64,000 nucleotides of DNA from NCBI RefSeq assembly GCF_010119545.1, contig NZ_JAAEAA010000016.1, forward strand, positions 1 through 64,000, read 5' to 3'. Positions 37,564-46,655 of the stretch are shown in pieces; within the stretch, counting starts at the first letter, position 1, and each line of letters opens with the position of its first letter. The notes beneath the pieces were generated by a model, which saw nothing but the letters and a program-made list of their open reading frames with translations, was not told the origin of the DNA and did no database searches. This DNA is from Pontibacter fetidus (lineage in GTDB: Bacteria > Bacteroidota > Bacteroidia > Cytophagales > Hymenobacteraceae). Made by a program: the position numbers and the translations under genes.

Positions 37564-38088
37564 CTATAGTTGATTTGGTTTTACATTCTGCAAAACCGAC
37601 CCGCTTCCGTCTTCTATTTTCTGAATAACGCTCAGGTTGCCTTGCGTTTCCAGCACCACAGCATCTACTTTTTCTATGTTCCCGATTCCCTGACTTCTGA
37701 TGGCTGCCAGAATTTCTTCTTTGGTTATTCGTTCGCGTTTCATGTACTGCTCCATAAACTGCCCCTTGTAAAGCAGCAAAGCCGGCTGCGCCTTCATCAG
37801 GTGTTGTATATTCTCTGACCTAACAGATAACCAGGTGATAATGTACTGCAGCAAAATAAGCAACGCGAAAGCTGTAGTTCCATCAGCCAGCGTTACATCT
37901 TTAGACAAAAGCATGGTTGCCAGTGTAGAGCCCAGCGCTATAGTTACCACAAAATCAAAGGCATTCATTTTAGAGAGCGTGCGTTTGCCCGATATCCGGA
38001 GCTGCAGCACCAGCACCCCATACGATAACAGGCCTATACTAAGTGTGCGAAATAAACTTGTCCAGCTATCAAATAGAAACTGTTCCAT
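37564..38088 (-). CDS. DUF421 membrane protein (YetF-like)
   Basis: A 174-residue protein with three N-terminal membrane spans (about 14-32, 46-64, 70-88) containing ISGKRTLSKMNAFDFVVTIALGSTLATMLLS, the DUF421 signature. The C-terminal half is soluble (PALLLYKGQFMEQYMKRERITKEEILAAIRSQGI and VDAVVLETQGNLSVI), a YetF-type cytoplasmic domain. Its role is unknown, often linked to spore or envelope stress in other phyla. It starts at ATG 38088, 53 bases after the DUF2254 gene stop, so the two are probably cotranscribed. Confidence 0.85.
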   Translation of the reverse strand: MEQFLFDSWTSLFRTLSIGLLSYGVLVLQLRISGKRTLSKMNAFDFVVTIALGSTLATMLLSKDVTLADGTTAFALLILLQYIITWLSVRSENIQHLMKAQPALLLYKGQFMEQYMKRERITKEEILAAIRSQGIGNIEKVDAVVLETQGNLSVIQKIEDGSGSVLQNVKPNQL

Positions 38089-38141
38089 AGTGTTCTGTTT
38101 TTACTAAAGTACCCGGCAGGTAACGAGTGAGTTATGATAAA

Positions 38142-39368
38142 CTATAGTTGCTCTGTTTTCTGATAATAAGCCTGAATAAGTGTTTTGCCTTCTTCGGTTT
38201 TTGCCAGCGGTTTCATCTGGAGTAGCATTTGCTGCATCCTCGTTCTCAATAGTCTGTCTTCCTTACCATAGTCCCAGATCGGTAGTATGGTTTTCCCGAA
38301 CAGCTCTTCTATAGTTTCTTCCTGCAGTAAAATTCTTTCAGTTCCGTTTTCGTCGGCTATAGTTTGGGTAGGGTGGTGGTTTATGCGGTAAGTAAGCAGG
38401 TCGGCAAGGGCATGCAGGCTAAGTATAGCTGTGCCGGGGTCGTTAATGCCGGGGCTGAGCGCTTTTACGGCCACCTCGGTTAGTTGCTTAAAACCATAGT
38501 AGGGATTTTTGTCTAGGGGCTCGCCCCGGTAAAAGTTCAGTGCCAGGTTCAGTTGCTTTTCCATGTCTTTTGTTAGCGTGTTGCTAGTATAAATGGTGAG
38601 CATGGGGGTGCCGTAAACTATAAAACTGCCCACCGGGTAATGGAACCGGATGATCCAGTTATGCTGCGTGCAAAGGTTAAGTAGCGTTTCCTGTTCTATC
38701 CCCTGGAAATAACCCGACTCCCTGGCTTTAAACTCACTGGAAGCATTAGGCAACTTTAACATTGATGGCGCTGCAGTTTGAAGATGGCAATGGCTTTTTA
38801 GCTGGTGTAAGGTTTTAGTGTGCAGTCGGTCGATAATGGTTTCATACTTTACCGATTGTGTAATGTAATGCAGAAAATAAATAAAGAGGAAGATGTCAAC
38901 TATTGTGAGCAGGATAAGCAGGTAAACGCTAAGCGCAGGTACATACACATCCGAGTCGATGTCGCGGATAGTGCTGAGCAGAAAAAGGGCATAAACTATA
39001 GTTCCGATGTAAAAGCCCAGTACTACTTGCTGAAACCGGTTGCCAATCAAGCTGCCAAGTATACGGTTGGTCATGTTAGATGCCGCCTGATTTAGCAGCA
39101 GCATCACCATCGAGAAACTGAAAACGGTGAGCGACAAAATGCCCCCGGCTATAGTTGATGCTATTGTTCGGGCTGTACTCGCATCTTTCAGAGTAATAAA
39201 ATCAAGGAGTTTGGCCTTTAGGTTTTTGCCCGGCTCCGAAAAGTCAAACATCAGCAACAGGTATGACACCACAAGGAAACCAACCGCAATCAGGGCCGGG
39301 TAAAAGGCAATGCTGTTTACTACAGTAGCATAGTAGCGCCGTACCCACTTCAGGATGCGTTTGTTCAT
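38142..39368 (-). CDS. DUF2254 membrane protein
   Basis: A 408-residue inner membrane protein. Four hydrophobic segments lie in the first half (about 20-40, 68-90, 112-135, 148-172), with TARTIASTIAGGILSLTVFSFSMVMLLLNQAASNMTNRIL typical of DUF2254. The C-terminal 210 residues are cytoplasmic or periplasmic and contain VAVKALSPGINDPGTAILSLHALADLL, another strong family signature. The function is unknown. It begins with ATG 39368, 110 bases from the tRNA-Arg terminator, and leads into the DUF421 gene. Confidence 0.87.
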   Translation of the reverse strand: MNKRILKWVRRYYATVVNSIAFYPALIAVGFLVVSYLLLMFDFSEPGKNLKAKLLDFITLKDASTARTIASTIAGGILSLTVFSFSMVMLLLNQAASNMTNRILGSLIGNRFQQVVLGFYIGTIVYALFLLSTIRDIDSDVYVPALSVYLLILLTIVDIFLFIYFLHYITQSVKYETIIDRLHTKTLHQLKSHCHLQTAAPSMLKLPNASSEFKARESGYFQGIEQETLLNLCTQHNWIIRFHYPVGSFIVYGTPMLTIYTSNTLTKDMEKQLNLALNFYRGEPLDKNPYYGFKQLTEVAVKALSPGINDPGTAILSLHALADLLTYRINHHPTQTIADENGTERILLQEETIEELFGKTILPIWDYGKEDRLLRTRMQQMLLQMKPLAKTEEGKTLIQAYYQKTEQL

Positions 39369-39478
39369 AGAGCCTTGTTTGTGGTATAGTTGCTATACTT
39401 GTGCTACTGCGGTGGGGTTATAGGAGGTAATATGACTGTAGTTGGAGAAGTGGTAGGAAGAAGGTGACAGCAAAAAAT

Positions 39479-39514
39479 AAAAATGCCTGACTCATCTCTG
39501 GGTCAGGCATTTTT
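39479..39514 (-). terminator. terminator after tRNA-Arg
   Basis: AAAAATGCCTGAC...GTCAGGCATTTTT, four bases from the 3' end of tRNA-Arg, with T-runs both ways. Confidence 0.85.
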
Positions 39515-39517
39515 CTG

Positions 39518-39589
39518 TGGCCCCGACAGGAATCGAACCTGTATCTAAAGTTTAGGAAACTTCCATTCTATCCATTGAACTACGGGGCC
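39518..39589 (-). tRNA. tRNA-Arg (CCT anticodon)
   Basis: On the minus strand GGCCCCG (5') pairs with CGGGGCC (3') plus discriminator A. The anticodon stem-loop GAAGTTTCCTAAACTTT shows CCT, and the T arm GGTTCGATTCC is normal. The length is 72 nt, and CCA is not encoded after the discriminator. It would read AGG. Transcribed from its own consensus promoter. Confidence 0.95.
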
Positions 39590-39606
39590 AGTTGGCAGGA
39601 TGCCGG

Positions 39607-39636
39607 CAAATTTAAATAATTCTCCCTATAAACCAA
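39607..39636 (-). promoter_or_regulatory. promoter of tRNA-Arg
   Basis: On the minus strand TTG (39634-39636), 19 bases, then TAAATTTG (39607-39614): an exact Bacteroidota promoter, about 18 bases upstream of the tRNA. Confidence 0.8.
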
Positions 39637-39663
39637 CCACGGTTCCCGCGTAGCTTGTGGGTA

Positions 39664-40848
39664 TTAAAAATAAGCTACAGAAATGCCAAAGGCGATTACC
39701 GTACAAACCAGGCCAACCATAAATATGGTGTAAGAAATGCGCAGGATGCTATACTTGCGTTTCAGCACTTCGCCCAGGTAATAAATATCGGTGATCATGT
39801 TGTTGTACAGCGATTTTTTATCGCGCATAATGTTATGCATGCCATGCTGAAAGTCTTCGAGCGGTATGTTGGTGAAGTTACCAAAGAAGAGCAGGTTAAC
39901 CTTGCGGCTGTTTATTTTCTCTTTCTTAAAGCTGGTGATCTCGGGCTGCGCCGAAATAATGGCAAAAATTACAGAACCGAGTGCCGTTAAAAGCAGGGTA
40001 CCAACCGGGATAAGCAACGAACGGTGCTGTGCAAACTCAGCCCCGGTTACCGAGGTCTTGGTACTCAGGTACGTGATCACCACCGAAAGTATAATAGAGT
40101 TCAGGCTGATCATCATGTTGGCCTTGTTATCGGCTATGGCGCTCAGGTTAAGGTGTGTGCGGTACACATTCCGGAACATGGTCTCGATGCCGCGTTTTGG
40201 CTGGGCCAGGGTTTCGCGATGCTTCTTATCCTCCTTTTTCCGTTTCTTAACTTCTTTGCTTAGGCGGCTGCGCTGCTCCTGTATGTTAAGCCCCAGCTGC
40301 CCGGCATACTTGCGCTGTGCCTGGTACGTATGAAAAGTAGTAGACAGCAGGAAATCCATCTGGAACTGTGCCCACTCCCGGTCCGAAAAAGACTTATCCC
40401 GGAAAATCTCCCACTCCACGCGCAACAACTCTGCCGTACTGAAAAAGCTGTCTTTACCAATGTTAGACATGTCGGCATCTACAAGCAGTTCCTGCAACAG
40501 CGTTTCGGGTTCTACGCCATGTTTGGTGGCGGCAATAAGGGTAGCAATACGTTCAATGCGTTCGGCGGGGTAATTTTGCTGTTCCAGCCACTCGCGGGCA
40601 AAGCGTATACTTTCGGCTTCATGGTCTTCGTACGTATTTACATATCCGGTATCATGAAACCACGCCGCAAGCAACAGGTCCTGTAGTTCGTCGGAGGGTA
40701 AGTGCTGCTGTTCGCCAAGGTCGCGGGCTTCGTTTACAGTTTCAAAAGTGTGTCTATAGTTGTGGTACACAAGCTTTTTGGAAAGCTGATTTTTAAACAG
40801 CTTAAATACAAATTCTCCGGCTTGTTTTACGATTGAGTTATTCTCCAT
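39664..40848 (-). CDS. HD phosphohydrolase fused to Pycsar-effector-like membrane domain
   Basis: A 394-residue two-part protein. Residues about 20-190 form an HD-type metal-dependent phosphohydrolase: HNYRHTFETV, AAWFHDTGY (the HD pair) and VDADMSNIG (final Asp). After a highly charged linker (KKRKKEDKKHRE), residues about 230-394 begin MFRNVYRTHLNLSAIADNKANMMISLNSIILSVVITYL, the start of the PycTM-type effector domain, with two more hydrophobic segments to the C-terminus. PycTM proteins are known as membrane effectors of Pycsar anti-phage defence that respond to cyclic CMP or UMP. Here no nucleotide cyclase lies near. The HD domain may hydrolyse the signal or sense it. The start is ATG 40848. 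Confidence 0.8.
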   Translation of the reverse strand: MENNSIVKQAGEFVFKLFKNQLSKKLVYHNYRHTFETVNEARDLGEQQHLPSDELQDLLLAAWFHDTGYVNTYEDHEAESIRFAREWLEQQNYPAERIERIATLIAATKHGVEPETLLQELLVDADMSNIGKDSFFSTAELLRVEWEIFRDKSFSDREWAQFQMDFLLSTTFHTYQAQRKYAGQLGLNIQEQRSRLSKEVKKRKKEDKKHRETLAQPKRGIETMFRNVYRTHLNLSAIADNKANMMISLNSIILSVVITYLSTKTSVTGAEFAQHRSLLIPVGTLLLTALGSVIFAIISAQPEITSFKKEKINSRKVNLLFFGNFTNIPLEDFQHGMHNIMRDKKSLYNNMITDIYYLGEVLKRKYSILRISYTIFMVGLVCTVIAFGISVAYF

Positions 40849-41143
40849 AGTATAGTTTGCTGCAAGGGCCATGGGTTGTGGCAGGCAGTATACAGGCTAA
40901 AATTATGCTGCGTTACCTGCGTTACGGTTTAATCCTGTTTTTGTTAGCAACAGGGCCATCAGGGGGCATTTATAACTATACAAAACCCGCGAAAACTAAA
41001 AAAAGCATTGCACGTTAATTTACATCAGCCCGGCTGTATATAACTGTAATGCCATATTTGCCGGGTTATAGTTTGGCAGGCTTTTTACATACCAGCCGCT
41101 GCCTTCGTGCTGCATCAGCACAATAGCCATGTTTACCATTACT

Positions 41144-44100
41144 ATGAAAAAAAATTACACGCTATGGCGCTCCACCTACTTTAAGCTGGGGGTAGTGTTA
41201 CTTATACTTGTACTTAGTGCCTGTGTGCGCCACGACAGATATTTTGGCCCGCAAACCGCTAACTGGGAAACCTCCAAACCAGCTGCTGGCAATAAAGTGC
41301 TTTATACTGTTTTCCTTATCGGCGACGTAGGCTCCCCGGACCTGGAGAAAACAGAACCCTCCATGAAACTGATGCGTCAGCAAATGATGGAAGCCGGTGC
41401 GCAAAGTGCCACCATTTTTTTGGGAGACAACGTGTACCACAACGGCTTACCCGAGCCCGGTGCTTACGACCGCGAAGTATCTGAAAAACGCCTGAATGCC
41501 CAGCTGGATATACTAAAAGGCTACCCCGGCGAAAAATATATGATACCCGGCAACCACGACTGGAACCACAGCGGCCGCGGTGGCCTGCAGGCAGTAATGC
41601 GCGAGCAAAACTATGTTAACGAATACCTGACTGACGAAAACATTGTAACCGGCGGCGACTTTTATGTGCCAGGCAACGGCTGCCCTGGTCCCTACGAGGT
41701 AAAAATAAGCGACGACCTGGTGCTCATAGCCCTGGACTCAGAGTGGTGGCTGCACCCCTTCGACAGACCCTATGGCGAAAACAGTAACTGCGGTGCTGCT
41801 ACCGAAGTAGACCTGCTCATCCAACTGGAAGATATCATCGAGAAGAACGCCGGCAGTGATATTATGATCGTTGGCCATCACCCGCTAAAGAGCCGGGGCG
41901 TACACGGCGGTTTTTTTACACTTAAAGATCATATCTTCCCGTTCACGCTGCTCCGCGAATGGATTTACCTGCCCCTGCCTATTATTGGTTCTATTTACCC
42001 GTTTGCGCGCAAGTATGGCGGTATTTTGCAGGATATTCCACACCCGCGTTACCAGGCCTATATACAGGGGCTTTACAATATCTTCGATAAGTATGACAAC
42101 ATTATTTATGCTGCCGGCCACGAGCATGCCTTGCAGTATTTTAAGCACAACAATGCCGGGCTTATAGTTAGCGGGTCAGGGTGCAAGGTGCAGGACATTC
42201 GGGGTGGTGGCGATGCCCATTATGCTGAAAATATAAAAGGCTTTGCCAAGGTAATGTATTATGAGAACGGCGAAGCCTGGACCGAGTTCTGGGTGCCGGA
42301 GGGTGATGGCTCTACAGGGAAGCTTACCTTCCGGACACCGGTATATGCCAAAAAACCACGCAAAGAGCGCCCCTTGGTGCAGGACGACACCAACTATGCT
42401 GACAGCACTCTTACACTTGCCGCAAATGCAAACTATAAAGCAAAAGGAATAAAGAGTGTGTTGCTTGGCGAACATTATCGTCAGGAATGGGCCACACCGG
42501 TTACAGTACCTACCCTGGATATGAAGAATGTGGAAGGCGGACTGCGCCCTTACCAGAAAGGGGGCGGCCGGCAGACCTCGTCGCTAAAGGTGCGTAACCC
42601 CGATGCCCGTGAGTTTACACTGCGCAGCGTAAACAAAGACCCAACGATGGCACTGCCCGAGTACCTCCGCGAAACAGTAGCCCGCGACCTGCTGCAGGAT
42701 CAGATCTCGGCACAGCACCCGTATGGAGCCCTGATAGTTCCTAAACTAGCCGATGCTGCTGGCGTGTATCATACCAATCCTAAGCTGGTGTACATTCCGC
42801 AAACGGCATACCTGCGCCAGTACATGGATGAGTATAGCAACATGATGGCTTTTCTGGAGGAAGATGCAGACGAGAACCACGAAGATGTAGCCAGCCTGGG
42901 CAATGCCGAAAACCTGGTAGGTACCGATAAAGTGCTGGAAGAGCTACAGCAGGACAACGACAACGAAGTAGACGAGCAGGAATTTGCACGTGCCCGCTTA
43001 CTGGATATGCTTATCGGGGACTGGGACCGCCACGAAGGCCAGTGGCGCTGGGCCGAAAAGAAAAAGCAAGGCGAAAATGGCGACCTGTACATACCCGTGC
43101 CCGAAGACCGCGACCAAGCTTTCTTTAAAGTAGATGGGGTGCTGCCATGGCTGGCTACCCGCAAGTGGAGCATCCGCAACGTGCAGAATTTTGGCTATGA
43201 TTTTGGGGATATAGTTGGCCTGAACCTAAGTGCGCAGACCGTGGATCGTACATTTTTGTCCAGTGTGTCGCGGCAGGACTGGCTGCGCATTGCCGAAGAT
43301 ATTAAAGCCAACATGACTGATGCCGTGATAGAACAAGCTGTAGCTGATCTTCCGGAAAGTATAGAACCGATATCAGGACCAGAGATAATTGCCAAACTGA
43401 AGTCGCGCAGAGATAAACTGCCACAAGCTGCCGAGCAATATTACGAATACCTGGCAAAGCTGGTAGATGTAGCTGGCAGCGACAAGCACGAACGCTTTAT
43501 AGTAAACAGGGTAAACGACAATGAAACTACCCTGCAGGTACTGAAAATCACGAAGGAAGGGGAGGTACGTGATACCTTATATAAACGTACTTTTTATACT
43601 TCCGAAACAAAAGAGATACGCCTGTATGGGTTGGGTGGCCAGGACGAGTTTATAGTTAACGGCGACGTAAAAGAAGGCATTTTAGTCAGAATTATTGGCG
43701 GTGATGATGCCGATAAGATCACGGATAACTCCAGCGTAACCGGCTTTAAGAAGCACACGGTAGTATATGATCTGAAGGCAGGCAACGACTTTGTATTTGG
43801 TCCGGAAACGAAAGACAGAACCTCAGCCTATGAGGATGTGAACATCTACGACCGCGCCAACTATAAACAGGATTACCTTGGCCCGCGGTTGTCGTTTGAG
43901 TACAACGTAGACGATGGCTTGTTTGTAGGAGCAGGCTTGCTGGGGCGCACCAATAAATTCCGGAAAGAGCCTTACGCCACAGAGCAATTACTGGAAGCCA
44001 ACTATGCGTTCCTCACCAACTCTTACAACATTCATTACAACGGCGACTTCAGGCAACTGATGAGCAGTAGCTGGAGTTTGCAGCTGGATGGTAAAATAGA

Positions 44101-44962
44101 AGGCCCGCAGTACCAGCGCAATTACTATGGCATCGGCAACTATACCCGGCAGGACTCAGATGTAGACGAATCGTTTTACAATGTGCGGTATGAGCGCCAG
44201 CGCGTAAGTGCCATGTTCTATAAAGATGCTACCTCATTCTTTAAAATAGGTATCGGCCCAACGTATGATCGCTTTAAAGTTACCACCCCTGATCAGGAAA
44301 GCTTCCTGGTAAATGAGGCAATAGCCGGTAACCTGCAACCTGGCACCTATGATGCCGAGCGTGGCGCTTTTAATGCGCAGGAGTATTTGGGAGTAGAGGC
44401 TTTTGCTAACATGAACGTAGTTGGCGGGGGTACTTCGGCTAACCCGCGTATTGGCCTGCGCTGGTATAACAGCCTGAGTCGTAATTACCAGCTCGGCAAG
44501 TATAACCTCGACTATACCCGTATCAGCTCCGAATTCAGGTTTTACCTTACACCTAACTTCCCTTTCCAGCTAACCTGGGCAGGCCGGGTAGGGGCATCGC
44601 ATAACTTCGGCGATTACCGGTTTTACCAGGCTAATACCCTGGGCGGCACCGATAACCTACGTGGCTACCGCCGAACCCGTTATGCTGGCCGTAGCGCCAT
44701 ATTTGCCAACGCCGAAGGCCGTATTCAGTTATTCGACTATAAAATGTACCTGGCGCCAGGCAGGTTCGGGGTACTTGGGTTGTATGATACAGGCCGTGTG
44801 TATGCCAACGACGACGAACAGAAAAGCTTTATAGGCAGTTTACACAACGGTTATGGCGTAGGCATGTGGGCCGACTTCCTGAACCGGACGGTATTTACCT
44901 TAACTCATTCCTGGAGCAAAGAAGACAAACTGTGGATGTTGAACTTCGGGTTCCAGTTTTAA
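41144..44962 (+). CDS. giant outer membrane lipoprotein: metallophosphatase plus beta-barrel
   Basis: A 1272-residue fusion. Residues 1-27 are a lipoprotein signal (LVLSAC). Residues about 50-350 are a calcineurin-type metallophosphatase with LIGDVG, LGDNVYHNG, IPGNHDW, VGHHPL and AAGHEH. A central section (about 440-770) includes LRETVARDLLQDQISAQHPYGALIVPKLADAA and LLDMLIGDWDRHEGQWRW, which resembles a kinase-like or phosphotransferase-type fold and is not metallophosphatase. The last 350 residues are a beta-barrel of the BamA/TamA kind, with GGTDNLRGYRRTRYAG and a final Phe (NFGFQF). This arrangement suggests an enzyme exposed through its own outer membrane pore. The substrate is unknown. 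It starts at ATG 41144 and is followed by a DUF6268 gene. Confidence 0.8.
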   Translation: MKKNYTLWRSTYFKLGVVLLILVLSACVRHDRYFGPQTANWETSKPAAGNKVLYTVFLIGDVGSPDLEKTEPSMKLMRQQMMEAGAQSATIFLGDNVYHNGLPEPGAYDREVSEKRLNAQLDILKGYPGEKYMIPGNHDWNHSGRGGLQAVMREQNYVNEYLTDENIVTGGDFYVPGNGCPGPYEVKISDDLVLIALDSEWWLHPFDRPYGENSNCGAATEVDLLIQLEDIIEKNAGSDIMIVGHHPLKSRGVHGGFFTLKDHIFPFTLLREWIYLPLPIIGSIYPFARKYGGILQDIPHPRYQAYIQGLYNIFDKYDNIIYAAGHEHALQYFKHNNAGLIVSGSGCKVQDIRGGGDAHYAENIKGFAKVMYYENGEAWTEFWVPEGDGSTGKLTFRTPVYAKKPRKERPLVQDDTNYADSTLTLAANANYKAKGIKSVLLGEHYRQEWATPVTVPTLDMKNVEGGLRPYQKGGGRQTSSLKVRNPDAREFTLRSVNKDPTMALPEYLRETVARDLLQDQISAQHPYGALIVPKLADAAGVYHTNPKLVYIPQTAYLRQYMDEYSNMMAFLEEDADENHEDVASLGNAENLVGTDKVLEELQQDNDNEVDEQEFARARLLDMLIGDWDRHEGQWRWAEKKKQGENGDLYIPVPEDRDQAFFKVDGVLPWLATRKWSIRNVQNFGYDFGDIVGLNLSAQTVDRTFLSSVSRQDWLRIAEDIKANMTDAVIEQAVADLPESIEPISGPEIIAKLKSRRDKLPQAAEQYYEYLAKLVDVAGSDKHERFIVNRVNDNETTLQVLKITKEGEVRDTLYKRTFYTSETKEIRLYGLGGQDEFIVNGDVKEGILVRIIGGDDADKITDNSSVTGFKKHTVVYDLKAGNDFVFGPETKDRTSAYEDVNIYDRANYKQDYLGPRLSFEYNVDDGLFVGAGLLGRTNKFRKEPYATEQLLEANYAFLTNSYNIHYNGDFRQLMSSSWSLQLDGKIEGPQYQRNYYGIGNYTRQDSDVDESFYNVRYERQRVSAMFYKDATSFFKIGIGPTYDRFKVTTPDQESFLVNEAIAGNLQPGTYDAERGAFNAQEYLGVEAFANMNVVGGGTSANPRIGLRWYNSLSRNYQLGKYNLDYTRISSEFRFYLTPNFPFQLTWAGRVGASHNFGDYRFYQANTLGGTDNLRGYRRTRYAGRSAIFANAEGRIQLFDYKMYLAPGRFGVLGLYDTGRVYANDDEQKSFIGSLHNGYGVGMWADFLNRTVFTLTHSWSKEDKLWMLNFGFQF

Positions 44963-44982
44963 AAGCTGTACCAAAATAAAAG

Positions 44983-45011
44983 AGTGCCGTATGTACATCA
45001 TGCGGCACTTT
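44983..45011 (+). terminator. hairpin after the phosphatase-barrel gene
   Basis: AGTGCCGTATG...CATGCGGCACT with a weak T-run; it may end part of the transcript before the DUF6268 gene. Confidence 0.55.
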
Positions 45012-45047
45012 CGGCTTTAAGCAAGGCCGCCAAGCACTATAAAAACT

Positions 45048-46079
45048 ATGAAGATACTAAAACTACTACTAGGCGCTGCTGCTATAGTTTGTACTATAAA
45101 CCTGGCACACGCGCAGGCCCCTGAAACTGAATTACTTGAAGAATATGCCAGCCCCGGCGTGCGTGGTATGGGCAAAGGTAAAGGCATTGTGATTGGCTAC
45201 GAACGTGTACCGCAGTTTGATATAACCTCTGATGCCAAAGACCCACGCCTGCAGGATGGCAGCGGCCGTGTGCGCCGGCACAATAAATTTGATGTAAAAC
45301 TGAATGCGCCCATACTGAACAAACCCCAGACAAAGCTAATTTTCGGGATAGACTATAAGTTTGAGGAGTTTAATTTTGAGGATGTAACACCAGCAGCCTA
45401 CGACCTATACGAGTACCTGGAAGATAAGAACCTGCAAAGCATAGGTGCTCAGGTGGCTTACCTGCACTCCATAGATAACCGACGTTTTTATTTGGTCCGG
45501 CTGAAAGGCGAACTGAATGGGGACTTTACCAAAGATGATATCAACGTTGACCTGTTCGATTATTTTAAATCTACAGTAGATGTGGCGTATGGCTGGAAAA
45601 AGTCGCCGGATTACGCGATAGGTGTTGCCTTGCAGTTTGGCTATACGTTTGGGCGTAAGAGTGTGTACCCTGCTATACTGTACAACCGCACCTACAACGA
45701 CCGTTGGGGCGTAGAAGCTATTTTCCCGGCCAATGCCCGCGTGCGTTACAACGTAAACGATAAGACCCTGCTCTTTGCCGGTTACCGCCTGGAGGGTGCC
45801 AGCTACAACCTGTACGTGGACGAGGGCCCGCTATCAGAGTTTGGTGAAATTGAGCTGCGCCGCACCGACGTAAAAGGTGTGCTGCGCCTGGAGCGCGAAA
45901 TTTACGATTTTCTGTGGTTTGGGGTCGAAGGCGGTTTCAGGCAGTATTACCGAAACCGAATTTTTGATGAAGTAGGCTCTAAAGATGAGATACTGGATAA
46001 CGATCTTTCCGGTGCCGGCTTTGTAAAGTTCGAGATATTCGTTGTGCCACCAAGGAGGTTTATGGAGAAGAATAAGTAA
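45048..46079 (+). CDS. DUF6268 outer membrane protein
   Basis: A 343-residue protein with signal peptide MKILKLLLGAAAIVCTINLAHAQ. The mature chain is rich in alternating hydrophobic and polar residues, with aromatic belts: GKGIVIGYERVPQFDI, FGIDYKFEEFNF, VGVALQFGYTFGRK, ALLFAGYRLEGASYNLYV. This is a small outer membrane barrel of the DUF6268 type common in Bacteroidota. The role is unknown. It follows the metallophosphatase-barrel gene by 85 bases. It may form a channel partner for that protein, an inference from position only. Confidence 0.75.
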   Translation: MKILKLLLGAAAIVCTINLAHAQAPETELLEEYASPGVRGMGKGKGIVIGYERVPQFDITSDAKDPRLQDGSGRVRRHNKFDVKLNAPILNKPQTKLIFGIDYKFEEFNFEDVTPAAYDLYEYLEDKNLQSIGAQVAYLHSIDNRRFYLVRLKGELNGDFTKDDINVDLFDYFKSTVDVAYGWKKSPDYAIGVALQFGYTFGRKSVYPAILYNRTYNDRWGVEAIFPANARVRYNVNDKTLLFAGYRLEGASYNLYVDEGPLSEFGEIELRRTDVKGVLRLEREIYDFLWFGVEGGFRQYYRNRIFDEVGSKDEILDNDLSGAGFVKFEIFVVPPRRFMEKNK

Positions 46080-46219
46080 TACAGAATAGGTTTATTATTC
46101 TAGAAGTATTAAGCAATCTGGATGCTATAGTTAGTTCTCTATTGTCATCCCGAGCGTTAACCGAGGGATCTTATGTGTCCTATAGTTAAGATATTCCATT
46201 TCCGAGCTAAGCTATTCTT

Positions 46220-46452
46220 TCAAATTTCCTCTAATCCTGGGAGCTCTACTTGCCTATAGTTTCAATTGAGCTTTGGTGCCCTCACGGCCGGGAGGCCTCG
46301 TCTTCGGGCATCGCGCTGCTTTCGCTTCCTTTGCTCCTTCCTCGCAATGCTTGGCGGCACCGGAACCTCTCGAGGCGCTCAACCCAAAGACTGATATCTT
46401 TCTACTATTTACCTGTACCTATAGCTTTAACTGATAAGCTTCGAAATTGATC
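46220..46452 (+). repeat. 233-base dispersed repeat core, copy B
   Basis: Begins CAAATTTCCTCTAATCCTGG and ends near AAGCTTCGAAATTGATC. It shares CCCTCACGGCCGGGAGGCC, CGTCTTCGGGCATCGCGC and GGCGCTCAACCCAAAGACTG with copies A and C. A reading frame of 66 codons crosses it, but that frame is not kept in A and C. Confidence 0.85.
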
Positions 46453-46472
46453 GGCGCTGTATTTTCGTAGAG

Positions 46473-46488
46473 ACAGGTCGCGACCTGT
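46473..46488. repeat. ACAGGTCGCGACCTGT palindrome, copy B
   Basis: A perfect 16-base palindrome, 20 bases after core B. Confidence 0.8.
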
Positions 46489-46598
46489 CCGTGCTATGTC
46501 GGTAACTATAGAACTATAGTTGAAGCTATAGCCATAGGGCAAAACTCCCTCTCCTTGAAGGAGAGGGCTGGGGTGAGGTAAAACAGCCAGACAAAAAA

Positions 46599-46639
46599 AC
46601 AGGAGTAACTCAAGTTCAAAACTTTGCTACTCCTGTTCT
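46599..46639 (-). terminator. terminator of ppk1
   Basis: AACAGGAGTA...TACTCCTGTT, with a T-run (TTTTTTT) on the minus strand, 17 bases beyond the ppk1 stop. Confidence 0.75.
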
Positions 46640-46655
46640 TATTTAAACTAGCTAT

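Larger units (their letters stand above)
46080..46598. repeat. composite repeat region, copy B
   Basis: A gap without genes between convergent genes, except for the hairpin that ends ppk1. In order: GTCATCCCGAGCG at 46145, the 233-base core (46220-46452), palindrome 46473-46488, three CTATAG motifs (46505-46532) and a REP-like hairpin 46541-46583. It matches copies A and C. Confidence 0.8.

Noticed and set aside
46250-46450. Plus-strand frame of 66 codons in repeat core B
   Set aside because: The frame is broken or changed in copies A and C, so it does not represent a conserved peptide.
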